Assembly: GCF_042743185.1 (NCBI RefSeq)
Contig: NZ_JBHYMS010000010.1
Coordinates: forward strand, 88,985 to 152,984
Direction: 5' to 3'
DNA: 64,000 nucleotides
Source: Inquilinus sp042743185
Lineage (GTDB): Bacteria; Pseudomonadota; Alphaproteobacteria; DSM-16000; Inquilinaceae
Position numbers and translations under genes: made by a program. Each line of letters opens with the position of its first letter. Position 1 is the first letter of the stretch. This document shows positions 30,231-38,580 of the stretch, in pieces. Under the pieces are notes generated by a model that had not been told where the DNA came from, did not search any database, and saw nothing but the letters and a program-made list of their open reading frames with translations.

Positions 30231-30371
30231 GATGATATCTTGATCATCATTCTGCGAACATTGCGATGCGGTCGGCCTTTCTCGTCTGGACAGCACCAGT
30301 CTGGCCAAACGGACCGGACTGGCGCCGATGATCGGCCATGGCCGAAAGCGCCTTGGCTGGCCGTGAGAAGA

Positions 30372-30398
30372 GGGCGGAGGCCGGCCCGGCCTCCGCCC
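30372..30398 (-). terminator. terminator of the first pirin gene
   Basis: Perfect 13-base inverted repeat GGGCGGAGGCCGG / CCGGCCTCCGCCC, ten bases after the pirin stop codon and followed, in the pirin direction, by TCTTCTC. No long T-run; the stem is very strong. Confidence 0.7.
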
Positions 30399-30407
30399 TT
30401 GATCAAT

Positions 30408-31265
30408 CTAGAACCGGCCGGCGCGGAAATCCTCGATGGCCTCGATGATCTGCGCCTCCGTCGTCATCACGAAGGGGCCGTACTTCGCCACCGGCTCGCG
30501 CAGCGGCTTACCGGCGACGATCAGCAGCCGCGCCGGGCCGGCCTGAGCCGCCGTGCGCACGCCGTCGCCGGCGCCGAGCACGCCCAGGGTGCCGCGCTCC
30601 AGCACCTCGCCGCCGATCTCGGCCGCGCCCTGGTAGACGTAGGCGAAGCCGGCATGGCCCTCCGGCAGCGGCAGGTCGACCGCGGCGCCGGCCTCGAGGT
30701 GGACATCCAGATACACCGGCTCGGTGGTGCCGCCCTCGACTGCGCCCGCCGTGCCGCCGAAGCGGCCGGCGATGACGCGGATCCGGGCGCCGGGGGCGGC
30801 CGCCACCTCGGGCACCGCCTCGGCCGGGATGTCCTGGTAGCGCGGCTCCGCCATCTTCTCCGCCGCCGGTAAATTGACCCAGAGCTGGAAGCCCCACATC
30901 AGCCCGTCCTCCTGCTCCGGCATCTCGGAATGGACGATGCCGCGGCCGGCGGTCATCCACTGCACGCTGCCCGGGCCGAGCAGGCCGACATTGCCCTTGT
31001 TGTCGCCGTGCCGCATCCGGCCGGCCAACATGTAGGTCATGGTCTCGAAGCCGCGATGCGGATGGTCCGGGAAGCCGGCCAGGTAGTCGGCGGCCTCGTC
31101 GGACCGGAACTCGTCCAGCATCAGGAAAGGGTCGAGGTCGGGCAGGCCGGGCTGGCCGATCACGCGGGTCAGCTTCACCCCGGCGCCGTCGCTGGCGGGG
31201 CGGCCGCGCAGCATCCGGGTCACGGCGCGCGGGCGGGCCAGGTTGGCGGTCTCGACAGTGGCCAT
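30408..31265 (-). CDS. pirin family protein
   Basis: 285 residues from the ATG read from 31263-31265, the last of a run of ATG codons, chosen because GGAG lies six bases upstream. The cupin metal-site residues are present in the pirin form: FPDHPHRGFETMTYMLAG (His, His) and the later GSVQWMTAGRGIVHSEMPEQ (His, Glu). Then follow MWGFQLWVNLPAAEK, MAEPRYQD and a C-terminal second cupin. Pirins are iron-binding cytoplasmic proteins; some act as quercetin dioxygenases, others as cofactors in regulation or stress. The gene is divergent from a LysR regulator, with a palindrome between them, and a second pirin follows that regulator. Confidence 0.93.
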   Translation of the reverse strand: MATVETANLARPRAVTRMLRGRPASDGAGVKLTRVIGQPGLPDLDPFLMLDEFRSDEAADYLAGFPDHPHRGFETMTYMLAGRMRHGDNKGNVGLLGPGSVQWMTAGRGIVHSEMPEQEDGLMWGFQLWVNLPAAEKMAEPRYQDIPAEAVPEVAAAPGARIRVIAGRFGGTAGAVEGGTTEPVYLDVHLEAGAAVDLPLPEGHAGFAYVYQGAAEIGGEVLERGTLGVLGAGDGVRTAAQAGPARLLIVAGKPLREPVAKYGPFVMTTEAQIIEAIEDFRAGRF

Positions 31266-31370
31266 CATCATCTCCATTCGCGGGCGCCGGGATCGCCGGC
31301 GCGGTTTCGCTCTGTCGCCAAGATCGGATCGACGGCCGGCGAAGAGAATGCAGCTTTCCTCGAAATCGCC

Positions 31371-31387
31371 GTTCGATATGATCGAAC
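31371..31387. promoter_or_regulatory. LysR-type palindrome GTTCGATATGATCGAAC
   Basis: Perfect 7-base arms (GTTCGAT / ATCGAAC) around ATG, ending one base before the LysR start codon at 31389. It is in the divergent region of the pirin and LysR genes. The T-N11-A form of LysR boxes is present within it. Likely used for autoregulation and for control of the pirin gene. Confidence 0.6.
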
Positions 31388-31388
31388 G

Positions 31389-32339
31389 ATGCGATACAAG
31401 CTCGATGACATTGCCACCTTCCTGCAGGTGGTGGACAGCGGCAGCATCAGCGCCGCGGCGCGGCGGCTGAACCTGTCGAAATCCGTGGTCAGCAAGCGCA
31501 TCAGCGACCTCGAGGCCGCGCTGGGCGGGGCGCTGTTGCAGCGCTCGACCCGGCGGGTGCTGCCGACCGAACGCGGCCTCGCCTTCTACGAGCGCGGCCG
31601 CAGCATCCTGCGCCAGCTCGACGAGGCGGCGGAGGAGGTGGCGGAAGGCGACGGCGACCTGCGCGGGGCGCTGCGCGTCGCGGCGCCGATGAGCTTCGGC
31701 ACGCTTTATCTCGGCCCGGTGCTGTTCGACTTCGCCCGCCGCCATCCGCGGCTGGCCCTGGCTCTCGACCTCGACGACCGCATGGTCGACCTTGCGGCGC
31801 AGGGGTGCGATCTCGCCATCCGCATCACCCGGCCGCGGGATTCGGCGCTGATCGCCCGGCGTCTCGCCGCCAGCCGGCGCGTGGTCTGCGCCAGCCCCGG
31901 CTACGCCGCCGCGACGGGACTGCCGAAGACTCTGGCCGAACTGCCCCAGCACGAGGCGATCGGATATGCCGAGGCGCCGTCCACCTGGCTGTGGCAGTTC
32001 GAGCCCTTCGCCGCCGGCGGGCCGCCGCGCAGTGTGGCGATGCGCAGCCGGGTCACCGTCAACAACGGCGAGGCGGCACGGGATGCGGCCATCGCCGGGC
32101 TGGGCCTCACCGTGCTGCCGACCTTCATCGTCGCCGACGCGCTGCGCCAGGGCCGCCTGGTGCCGGTGCCGCTGGATGCCGAGCCGGTGGCGGATGTGAT
32201 CCATGCCCTGTATCCGCAGACCCGGCACCTGTCGCGCCGCGTACGCGCGCTGATCGACCACCTGGCCGACACCTGCAGCGAGGCCGCGCCGTGGGAGCAC
32301 GGCCTGTCGTTCGCCCCGGCCGAACAGCGGTTTTCCTGA
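31389..32339 (+). CDS. LysR family transcriptional regulator
   Basis: 316 residues. HTH: IATFLQVVDSGSISAAARRL, then NLSKSVVSKRISDLEAALGG, then the turn of the wing LLQRSTRRVLPTERG. The effector domain follows with the usual DLRGALRVAAPMSFG start and CDLAIRITRPRDSALIARRL. It lies between two pirin genes, divergent from one and co-directional with the other. LysR-pirin pairs are common in proteobacteria, so it probably controls both. Start codon at 31389 immediately after the palindrome. Confidence 0.92.
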   Translation: MRYKLDDIATFLQVVDSGSISAAARRLNLSKSVVSKRISDLEAALGGALLQRSTRRVLPTERGLAFYERGRSILRQLDEAAEEVAEGDGDLRGALRVAAPMSFGTLYLGPVLFDFARRHPRLALALDLDDRMVDLAAQGCDLAIRITRPRDSALIARRLAASRRVVCASPGYAAATGLPKTLAELPQHEAIGYAEAPSTWLWQFEPFAAGGPPRSVAMRSRVTVNNGEAARDAAIAGLGLTVLPTFIVADALRQGRLVPVPLDAEPVADVIHALYPQTRHLSRRVRALIDHLADTCSEAAPWEHGLSFAPAEQRFS

Positions 32340-32408
32340 TCCGCGGCTTTCACCTTCGGCCGGCCGGCCCGATCTTCCCGGCATCACCACCGGATCGGAG
32401 AGATCGCG

Positions 32409-33104
32409 ATGATCACGCTGCACGACCGCATGGCCCGGGGCCGCACCGAGACCGGCCTGATCGAGGCCCGCCACACCTTCTCCTTCGGCCGGTTCCACGA
32501 TCCGGCCCGCATGGGGTTCCGGTCGCTGCGGGTGCTGAACGAGGACCGGATCGTCCCCGGCGCCGGCTTCCCGGCGCATCCCCATGCCGAGATGGAGATC
32601 CTGACCTATGTGCTGTCCGGCGCAGTCGAGCATCGCGACAGCCTCGGCAACACCGCGGTGATCCGCGCGGGCGACCTGCAGCGGATGACGGCCGGCACCG
32701 GCATCACCCATGCCGAGATGAACGCCTCGGCGACCGAGCCGCTGCACCTGCTGCAGATCTGGCTTCATCCGGACCGGCGCGGCCTGGCGCCGGGCTATGA
32801 GCAGCTGAGCGCCGGGGAGGGCGCGACCGGCGGGCTGCGGCTGGTGGCGGCGCCCGACGCCGGCGACGGCGTCCTGCGGATCCACCAGGACGCCCGGCTT
32901 TCCGTCGCGCGCCTCGCTGCCGGCGAGACGGCAGAGCATGCGATCGCGCCGGGACGGGCCGCCTTCATCCAACTGACCCGCGGTGTCGTCATGCTCGACG
33001 GGCACGAGATGCGCGCCGGCGACGGGGCGGCGGTCGAGGACGAGCCGGGCCTTCGCATCGTCGCCGAGACGGAGGCGGAGGTCCTGCTGTTCGATCTCGC
33101 CTGA
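32409..33104 (+). CDS. pirin family protein (YhaK-like)
   Basis: 231 residues, shorter than the first pirin and of the YhaK/bicupin type. The metal-site motifs are in FPAHPHAEMEILTYVLSG and DLQRMTAGTGITHAEMN, then LHLLQIWLHPDRRGLAPGYE. It has GGAGAG about 13 bases before the ATG. It lies 69 bases after the LysR gene, so it may be made from the same transcript or from its own promoter. Likely responds to redox stress as YhaK-like proteins do; no direct evidence. Confidence 0.92.
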   Translation: MITLHDRMARGRTETGLIEARHTFSFGRFHDPARMGFRSLRVLNEDRIVPGAGFPAHPHAEMEILTYVLSGAVEHRDSLGNTAVIRAGDLQRMTAGTGITHAEMNASATEPLHLLQIWLHPDRRGLAPGYEQLSAGEGATGGLRLVAAPDAGDGVLRIHQDARLSVARLAAGETAEHAIAPGRAAFIQLTRGVVMLDGHEMRAGDGAAVEDEPGLRIVAETEAEVLLFDLA

Positions 33105-33111
33105 TCGCGAC

Positions 33112-33147
33112 CCTGCGGCCCGGGACGTTTCGCACCCGGGCCGCAGG
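33112..33147. terminator. strong hairpin after the second pirin
   Basis: CCTGCGGCCCGGG (33112-33124) pairs perfectly with CCCGGGCCGCAGG (33135-33147) over 13 bases, with a ten-base loop. No T-run follows, so its role in termination is only likely; it lies between the pirin stop and the next gene. Confidence 0.5.
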
Positions 33148-33218
33148 CCGCGTCCCTCGACAGCCGCGGGACGGCCCGGGCAGGATGGGGCCGGCAGCGG
33201 TGGCGGGACGGGCGACGG

Positions 33219-34487
33219 ATGAGCGGGCAGGGGGCAGCGGCGGGGCAGGGCAGAGGCGCGGCGGGGCGGCTGGTCGTCTTCCTCCGGGATGCCGCCTGGC
33301 TGTCGGCCGATCGGGCGGAGGCCTATGTCCGGGTGCTTGCCGTCATGCTGGCTGTCGTCGCCATGGGGTGGATCGCCCTGTCGCGGGACGGGGTCACCGT
33401 CGCCGGATACCCGCTCGGGTCCGATTTCGTCAGCTTCTGGGCGGCCTCCGAGCTCGCGCTGGAGGGCCGGCCCGAAGCCGCCTACGACCCGACGGCGCAT
33501 TACGCCGTGCAGCGGATGGCGGTGCCGGCGACGGATGAGAGCTATTACGCCTTCTTCTATCCGCCGGTCTTCCTGCTGGTCTGCCTGCCGCTCGCGGCAC
33601 TGCCCTATCTCTGGTCGCTGGCCGCCTGGCTGGGCGTGACCGGGCTGGCGTACTGGCGCTGCCTGCGCGCGCTGCTGCCCCAGCGCTGGGCGGCATTGCC
33701 GATCCTGGCCTATCCGGCGGTTCTGATGAATGCGGGGCACGGCCAGAACGGCTTTCTCTCCGCCGCCTGCTTCGGTGTGGGGGTGCTGGCGCTGCAGCGC
33801 CGACCGGTGCTGGCAGGGCTGGCCCTCGGCGGGCTGGTGTTCAAGCCGCATCTGGCTGTCGTGGTCCCCTTCGCCTTGGCGGCGGCCGGGCGGTGGCGCA
33901 CGCTGATCTCGGCTGCATTGTCGGCGCTTTCGCTCTGCCTGCTGTCCTGGCTGGTCTTCGGCACCGCCACCTGGCGCGGCTTCCTGGCGCAGACAGCGTT
34001 GGCGCGGGCGGTGCTGGAGCAGGATCTGGTGGGCCCGGCGAAGATGGTGAGCACCTTCGCGGCGGTCCGGCTGCTGGGCGGCAGCGTCGGTGTCGCCTAT
34101 GCCGCGCAGCTCGCGGTCGGGCTGGCGCTGTGCGGATTGCTGTGGGGCATCCGCCGGGTTCGCCCCTCGGGGCTCGACCTTGGTGCGTTGATAATGGCAA
34201 TGGCGGTGCTGGCCTCTCCCTTCCTGCTCGACTACGACCTGGTGCTGCTGGCGCTGCCGATGGCCTGGCTGATGGCTTCGGCGCAGCGGACCGGCTTCCG
34301 GCCGTGGGAGAAGACCGTGCTGTTCGTGGCCTTCATCGCACCCCTCTTCGTCCGCACCATCGGCCTCAGGCTCGGTGTGCCGCTCGGTCCGCCGGTGCTG
34401 GCCGCGCTGCTGCTCGTGGTCGCGGGCCGCGTCTTCTCCCCTTCCGAACCCTCCCGGTCTTCGGCGCCATGCGCATCGCCCTGCTGA
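33219..34487 (+). CDS. GT87 family membrane glycosyltransferase (DUF2029)
   Basis: 422 residues with nine or ten hydrophobic helices. Near residue 70, PLGSDFVSFWAASELALEGR, then EAAYDPTAHYAVQ, then YYAFFYPPVFLLVCLPLA match the GT87 (DUF2029) family: the D-F..fw.a...l..G..a.lYd segment with an aspartate in the first periplasmic loop, and the f.YpP..ll...P segment. These enzymes use polyprenyl-linked sugars to build cell-wall or lipid-linked glycans in the membrane. The sugar is unknown. The end of the gene overlaps the next small gene by 19 bases. Confidence 0.88.
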   Translation: MSGQGAAAGQGRGAAGRLVVFLRDAAWLSADRAEAYVRVLAVMLAVVAMGWIALSRDGVTVAGYPLGSDFVSFWAASELALEGRPEAAYDPTAHYAVQRMAVPATDESYYAFFYPPVFLLVCLPLAALPYLWSLAAWLGVTGLAYWRCLRALLPQRWAALPILAYPAVLMNAGHGQNGFLSAACFGVGVLALQRRPVLAGLALGGLVFKPHLAVVVPFALAAAGRWRTLISAALSALSLCLLSWLVFGTATWRGFLAQTALARAVLEQDLVGPAKMVSTFAAVRLLGGSVGVAYAAQLAVGLALCGLLWGIRRVRPSGLDLGALIMAMAVLASPFLLDYDLVLLALPMAWLMASAQRTGFRPWEKTVLFVAFIAPLFVRTIGLRLGVPLGPPVLAALLLVVAGRVFSPSEPSRSSAPCASPC

Positions 34488-34678
34488 TCGCGGCCATCGC
34501 CGCCTTCCTGATCGGAATCGGCGTCTGGAGCTTCGCCATCACCGGCGACCTGGCCGGAATCGACGGTGGCCGGGCCATCCGGATCGCCGCCGCCGCGGCG
34601 GTGGCGGCCCTGCTGCTGATCGGCGGCTTCGTGATCCTGATCCTGCGGGGACGGCCGCGCGACCGGGATCGGGGCTGA
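34469..34678 (+). CDS. small two-helix membrane protein
   Basis: 69 residues, MRIALLIAAIAAFLIGIGVW, then a polar loop (TGDLAGIDGGRAIR), then a second helix (IAAAAAVAALLLIGGFVILI) and a basic end. It starts inside the end of the GT87 gene, so the two are likely co-translated. No family recognised. It could be a partner of the glycosyltransferase. Confidence 0.6.
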   Translation: MRIALLIAAIAAFLIGIGVWSFAITGDLAGIDGGRAIRIAAAAAVAALLLIGGFVILILRGRPRDRDRG

Positions 34679-34759
34679 CCCGACCGTGCAGGGGCTTGCG
34701 CCGGCCGCGGCCCTGTGGCCGGATGCCGGAAACCGCGGGAAGCGCAGCAGAACCAGGGC

Positions 34760-35767
34760 ATGGCCGACGATCCGATGACCGAGCCGCCGCAGCGGGTGGG
34801 GTTCCTCCTGGTGCCGAACTTCTCGATGATGGCCTTCTCGGCGGTGCTGGAGCCGTTCCGGGCCGCCAACTGGGTGGCGCGGCGCACGCTCTACGACTGG
34901 CGGCTGCTCTCGGTCGACGGCGAGCCGGTCACCGCCAGCAACAGCGGCGTGCTGATGGCGCAGGGCGCGATCGGGCCGGAAGATTCCTTCACCATGATCG
35001 TGGTCGTCGCCGGGCTCGACCCGCAGGAGGGCCGCGATGAGCGCATCCTGGCCTGGCTGCGGCGGATGGCGCGGCGCGGTTCGCGCCTCGGCGCCGTCTC
35101 GACCGGCACCTACCACCTGGCCTGGGCCGGCCTGCTCGACGGCTATCGCTGCACGATCCATTGGGAGAATCTCAGCGCCTTCACCGAGACCTTCCCGCGG
35201 CTCGACGTCACCGGGCGGCTGTTCGAGATCGACCGCGACCGCTTCACCTCGGCCGGCGGCACGGCGTCGCTGGACATGACCCACTATCTGATCGCCCAGG
35301 CCCACGGGATCGACCTCGCCAACCAGGTGGCGGAGCAGTTCCTGCACGCCCGGCCGCGCCAGGGCCATGCGCCGCAGCGGATGGAGCTGCGCGAGCGCCT
35401 CGGCGTCAGCCATCCGAAGCTGCTGGCCGCGATCGCCGAGATCGAGGCCAATCTGGCGGAGCCGCTGCCGCGGGCGGCGCTGGCCCGCGCCGCCGGGCTC
35501 TCGACCCGGCAGCTCGAGCGGCTGTTCCGGATCTACCTGAACTGCACGCCGTCCCAGTACTATCTCGAGGCCCGGCTGAAGCACGCCCAGATCCTGCTGG
35601 CGCAGACCTCGATGCCGATCCTGGAGGTGGCGGTGGCCTGCGGCTTCGCCTCGGCCTCGCATTTCGCCAAATGCTACCGCTCCCTGTTCAACCATTCGCC
35701 GCGGGCGGAGCGGGCGCCCCGCCCGGTCGCGCCGACCCAGGTGATGGGCCAGCGCCGGGCGTGGTAA
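34760..35767 (+). CDS. GlxA family transcriptional regulator (DJ-1/PfpI plus AraC domains)
   Basis: 335 residues from the ATG at 34760. Residues 10-190 form a DJ-1/PfpI-like domain (VGFLLVPNFSMMAFSAVLEP, then GPEDSFTMIVVVAGLD); the nucleophile position reads AVSTGTYHLAWAG, so it has Thr/Gly in place of the usual Cys and is probably a binding domain only. Residues 215-330 are two AraC-type helix-turn-helix units: LARAAGLSTRQLERLFRIYL and PILEVAVACGFASASHFAKC. The domain order and the sequence are those of GlxA/CdhR-like activators, which control catabolism of carnitine, glycine betaine or arginine in relatives. The target is unknown here; no matching enzyme lies next to it. Confidence 0.9.
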   Translation: MADDPMTEPPQRVGFLLVPNFSMMAFSAVLEPFRAANWVARRTLYDWRLLSVDGEPVTASNSGVLMAQGAIGPEDSFTMIVVVAGLDPQEGRDERILAWLRRMARRGSRLGAVSTGTYHLAWAGLLDGYRCTIHWENLSAFTETFPRLDVTGRLFEIDRDRFTSAGGTASLDMTHYLIAQAHGIDLANQVAEQFLHARPRQGHAPQRMELRERLGVSHPKLLAAIAEIEANLAEPLPRAALARAAGLSTRQLERLFRIYLNCTPSQYYLEARLKHAQILLAQTSMPILEVAVACGFASASHFAKCYRSLFNHSPRAERAPRPVAPTQVMGQRRAW

Positions 35768-35910
35768 GAGACCGTCCGGAAATGCTGCTGGCGCGGCCGT
35801 CTGACGGCGGACTCGAAGCTTCCGGTGCTCACGGACTCAATGTCCGCTGCGCTCCGGTTCTCGAAACCACCGCCAGCCGACTCACGCCAGCGCATTTCCG
35901 AACGGCCTCT
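35767..35910. repeat. R1 dispersed palindromic repeat, copy D (best preserved)
   Basis: 144 bases. The ends AGAGACCGTCCGGAAATGC (35767-35785) and GCATTTCCGAACGGCCTCT (35892-35910) are inverted copies with two mismatches. Inside, CTGGCG and CGCCAG, and the centre GGACTCAATGTCC, also pair. This gives the whole unit a long, imperfectly paired hairpin form, like a small MITE. It lies between the regulator gene and a convergent gene. Confidence 0.85.
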
Positions 35911-35930
35911 GACAGGATCGGCGCTGCCGG

Positions 35931-36770
35931 CTACGGCAACTGCACCCGGGCGGCGGTGACGCGGTTCTCGCCCTTTTCCTTGTCGCGGACCACGCCCCAG
36001 ATCACGCCCGGCTGCGTCCGGTCCCAGGCGATGCCCTGGCCGGCGATGTCGAGCGGCGCGGTGCCGACCCAGCGCAGCACCGAGCCGGCGTCCGGCAGCT
36101 CGAGGGCATAGACCTCCGGCTCGTCATGGCCGGTGATCCAGAGCCGCCCGTCCGGCCCCCAGGATCCGCCGGAATTGCTCATGTCGCCGAACTTCTCCAG
36201 CAGTTCGGGCGGCAGCACCCAGGCTTCGGCGACGCGCCAGCCGGGATCGAAGCGGACGATCTGGGTGTTGTATTTGTTGCCATAGGCCATCGGGCTGCGG
36301 TCGAACACCCGGTTGTAGTTGGCGAAGCCGCCCCACCATGTCCCCTCGTGATAATCGATCCAGGTCAGCGAGCCGCGATCGATGCCGAAGCTGTGCGTGC
36401 CGACATGCTTCAGCGTCGCCGCGTCCCAGATCTCGACGGAGCTGGTCATCGGCCATTCCGGGTAGTTGGAATGGGCGGTGTAGAGCTTGCCGTCGACGAC
36501 CACGCCGCTGTCGAGATGGACGATCGGCCCGTCCCTGGCTTCGGTCCACGCCGCGATCCGGGCGCCGGTCTTCCGGTCGTAGCGGGCGATCGCCCGGCTG
36601 TTGATGGCGTAGAAGGACTCGGCGTCCACCGCCACGGCCTGCCGCGCCTCGGACGCCGGGAAGGAGGCGACCGCCTCGACCGGATACGGCTTCGGTTCCT
36701 CCGCCCCGGCCGGCGCCGAGAGCAGGCCGGCGGCGAGAAGCAGGGCTGGAACAGCGGTCATACGGATCAT
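35931..36770 (-). CDS. exported beta-propeller-like protein, function unknown
   Basis: 279 residues. Signal peptide at residues 1-23 (MTAVPALLLAAGLLSAPAGA then EEPKPY). The mature part has repeated W/D-containing blades: QAVAVDAESFYAINSRAIAR, then PIVHLDSGVVVDGKLYTAHS, then GSLTWIDYHEGTWWGGFANY, then SNSGGSWGPDGRLWITGHDE. This is like NHL/SMP-type propellers in the periplasm. No catalytic motif or name. Convergent with the GlxA-type gene; the nearest leftward neighbour is repeat R1. Confidence 0.75.
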   Translation of the reverse strand: MIRMTAVPALLLAAGLLSAPAGAEEPKPYPVEAVASFPASEARQAVAVDAESFYAINSRAIARYDRKTGARIAAWTEARDGPIVHLDSGVVVDGKLYTAHSNYPEWPMTSSVEIWDAATLKHVGTHSFGIDRGSLTWIDYHEGTWWGGFANYNRVFDRSPMAYGNKYNTQIVRFDPGWRVAEAWVLPPELLEKFGDMSNSGGSWGPDGRLWITGHDEPEVYALELPDAGSVLRWVGTAPLDIAGQGIAWDRTQPGVIWGVVRDKEKGENRVTAARVQLP

Positions 36771-36869
36771 CGATCGTCCCTCGCGTCTTCGGAGGGCGCC
36801 GACCCTAGGCCCCGGGTCGTGACAGGACGATGATGCTTCCTTGATGCTTCGATTGCCGGCGACGACGGG

Positions 36870-37189
36870 TCAGCGCAGCAGCGGCGTCACCTTCGCGCGC
36901 AGCAGCCGTGTCAGCTCCGGGTCCATGAACTCGAAGCGGTCGGGGATGTCGAGGCAGATCACGCGGGGCCGCTTCAACGAGCTGCGGAACCGGGCGGACA
37001 GCTTGGCGCGCTGTGTCCTCTCCATGACGAAGATCAGGTCCGCCCATTCGACCAGCTCGGCTGTCAACGGTTCCTCGGCATCGGGATTCAGTCCGGCGGA
37101 GGCCGTCTCGACGCCCTGCGCATCGGCGAAGATCGCTTCCGCCGTGGGGCTGCGTCGCAAGTTGCGGCCGCAGACGAACAGGATGCGCT

Positions 37190-37193
<4 letters not shown>
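36870..37193 (-). CDS. low molecular weight phosphotyrosine phosphatase-like protein
   Basis: 107 residues. The P-loop is CGRNLRRSPTAE with Cys8 and Arg14 (C-x5-R-S), at the very start of the protein as in LMW-PTPs. The short length and the end, VICLDIPDRFEFMDPELTRL, match the small subgroup of predicted protein tyrosine phosphatases that act like this family but lack the usual late D-P acid loop; a DIPD segment is at about residues 82-85. It overlaps the stop of the Nudix gene by four bases, so it is the third gene of the Crp/Nudix/phosphatase operon. Confidence 0.8.
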
Positions 37194-37805
<612 letters not shown>

Positions 37806-37825
<20 letters not shown>

Positions 37826-38507
37826 CCTCCACCAGCCGCTCCAGGCGGGTCAGGTCGGCGACATGCAGATGGTCGGCGGCGCGGACGACGATGCCCGATC
37901 TGGCGAGGTCGCTCAGCACCCGCGCCACCGTCTCGCGCGTGGTGCTGACCCGGCTGGCGATGTCGGAATGCACCGGGATCGGCCGGATCGTCGCACTGCC
38001 GTCCGGCTGGGCGCCGTGCGTCGCCAGGCGCAGCAACTCGGCATGCACCCGGTTGTTGGCGCCGACCGTGCTCAGCTCCATGATCCGTTCGTTGGCCCGG
38101 CGGACCATGCCGACCAGATGCACCATAAGGGCCAATGCCAGGGCCGGATGCTCGGTCACGGCACTGCGGAAGACGGCGGTCGGCAGGGCGGCGACGGTCG
38201 CCTCCGTCAGCGCCATGACGTTGGCGGAGCGCGGCGCCCGGTCCAGCGCCGACAGCTCGCCGAAGGCGGCGCCGGCCGAGAGGTCGTCGAAGGTGATCTC
38301 GCGGCCGGAGGCGGAATAGATCACCACCCGGACCTTGCCCTCGACCAGGAAGTAGACGTGGTCCGGATCGTCGTTGCGGTCGATGATCTGCTCATGCGGC
38401 GCGAAGCGCTGCCAGCGGCATTGCTTCTGCAGCTCGGCACGCAGGGCGGCCGGGGCGACCGCGAGGAGATCGATCCCGTCGAGGGGGCGGGGGTCGTTGG
38501 CAGGCAC
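37806..38507 (-). CDS. Crp/Fnr family transcriptional regulator
   Basis: 233 residues. N-terminal cyclic-nucleotide-binding-like beta-roll (QIIDRNDDPDHVYFLVEGKV, then FDDLSAGAAFGELSALDRAP with the G-E-x-x-x-D-x-x-P-R-S-A signature), long dimer helix near ANERIMELSTVGANNRVHAE, then the helix-turn-helix SDIASRVSTTRETVARVLSD. The GELSALDRAPRSA match with the cAMP-binding phosphate cassette suggests cyclic nucleotide binding; no Fnr-type Cys cluster. First gene of the operon with Nudix and phosphatase genes. Confidence 0.92.
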
Positions 38508-38580
38508 GGAGGCGTCTCGTTCTTGAGGCGCGCCAGAATAGGGCCGGCGGGCCGCGCCCGCCAGAGCCGATCTGCGTTCC

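Noticed and set aside
30408..33851. A 1147-codon open frame on the minus strand reading across LysR, pirin and GT87 genes
   Set aside because: Only the 30408-31265 part is a known protein (pirin). The rest is an antisense frame kept open by GC-rich codons, with Arg/Gly/Pro-rich sequence and no domain.
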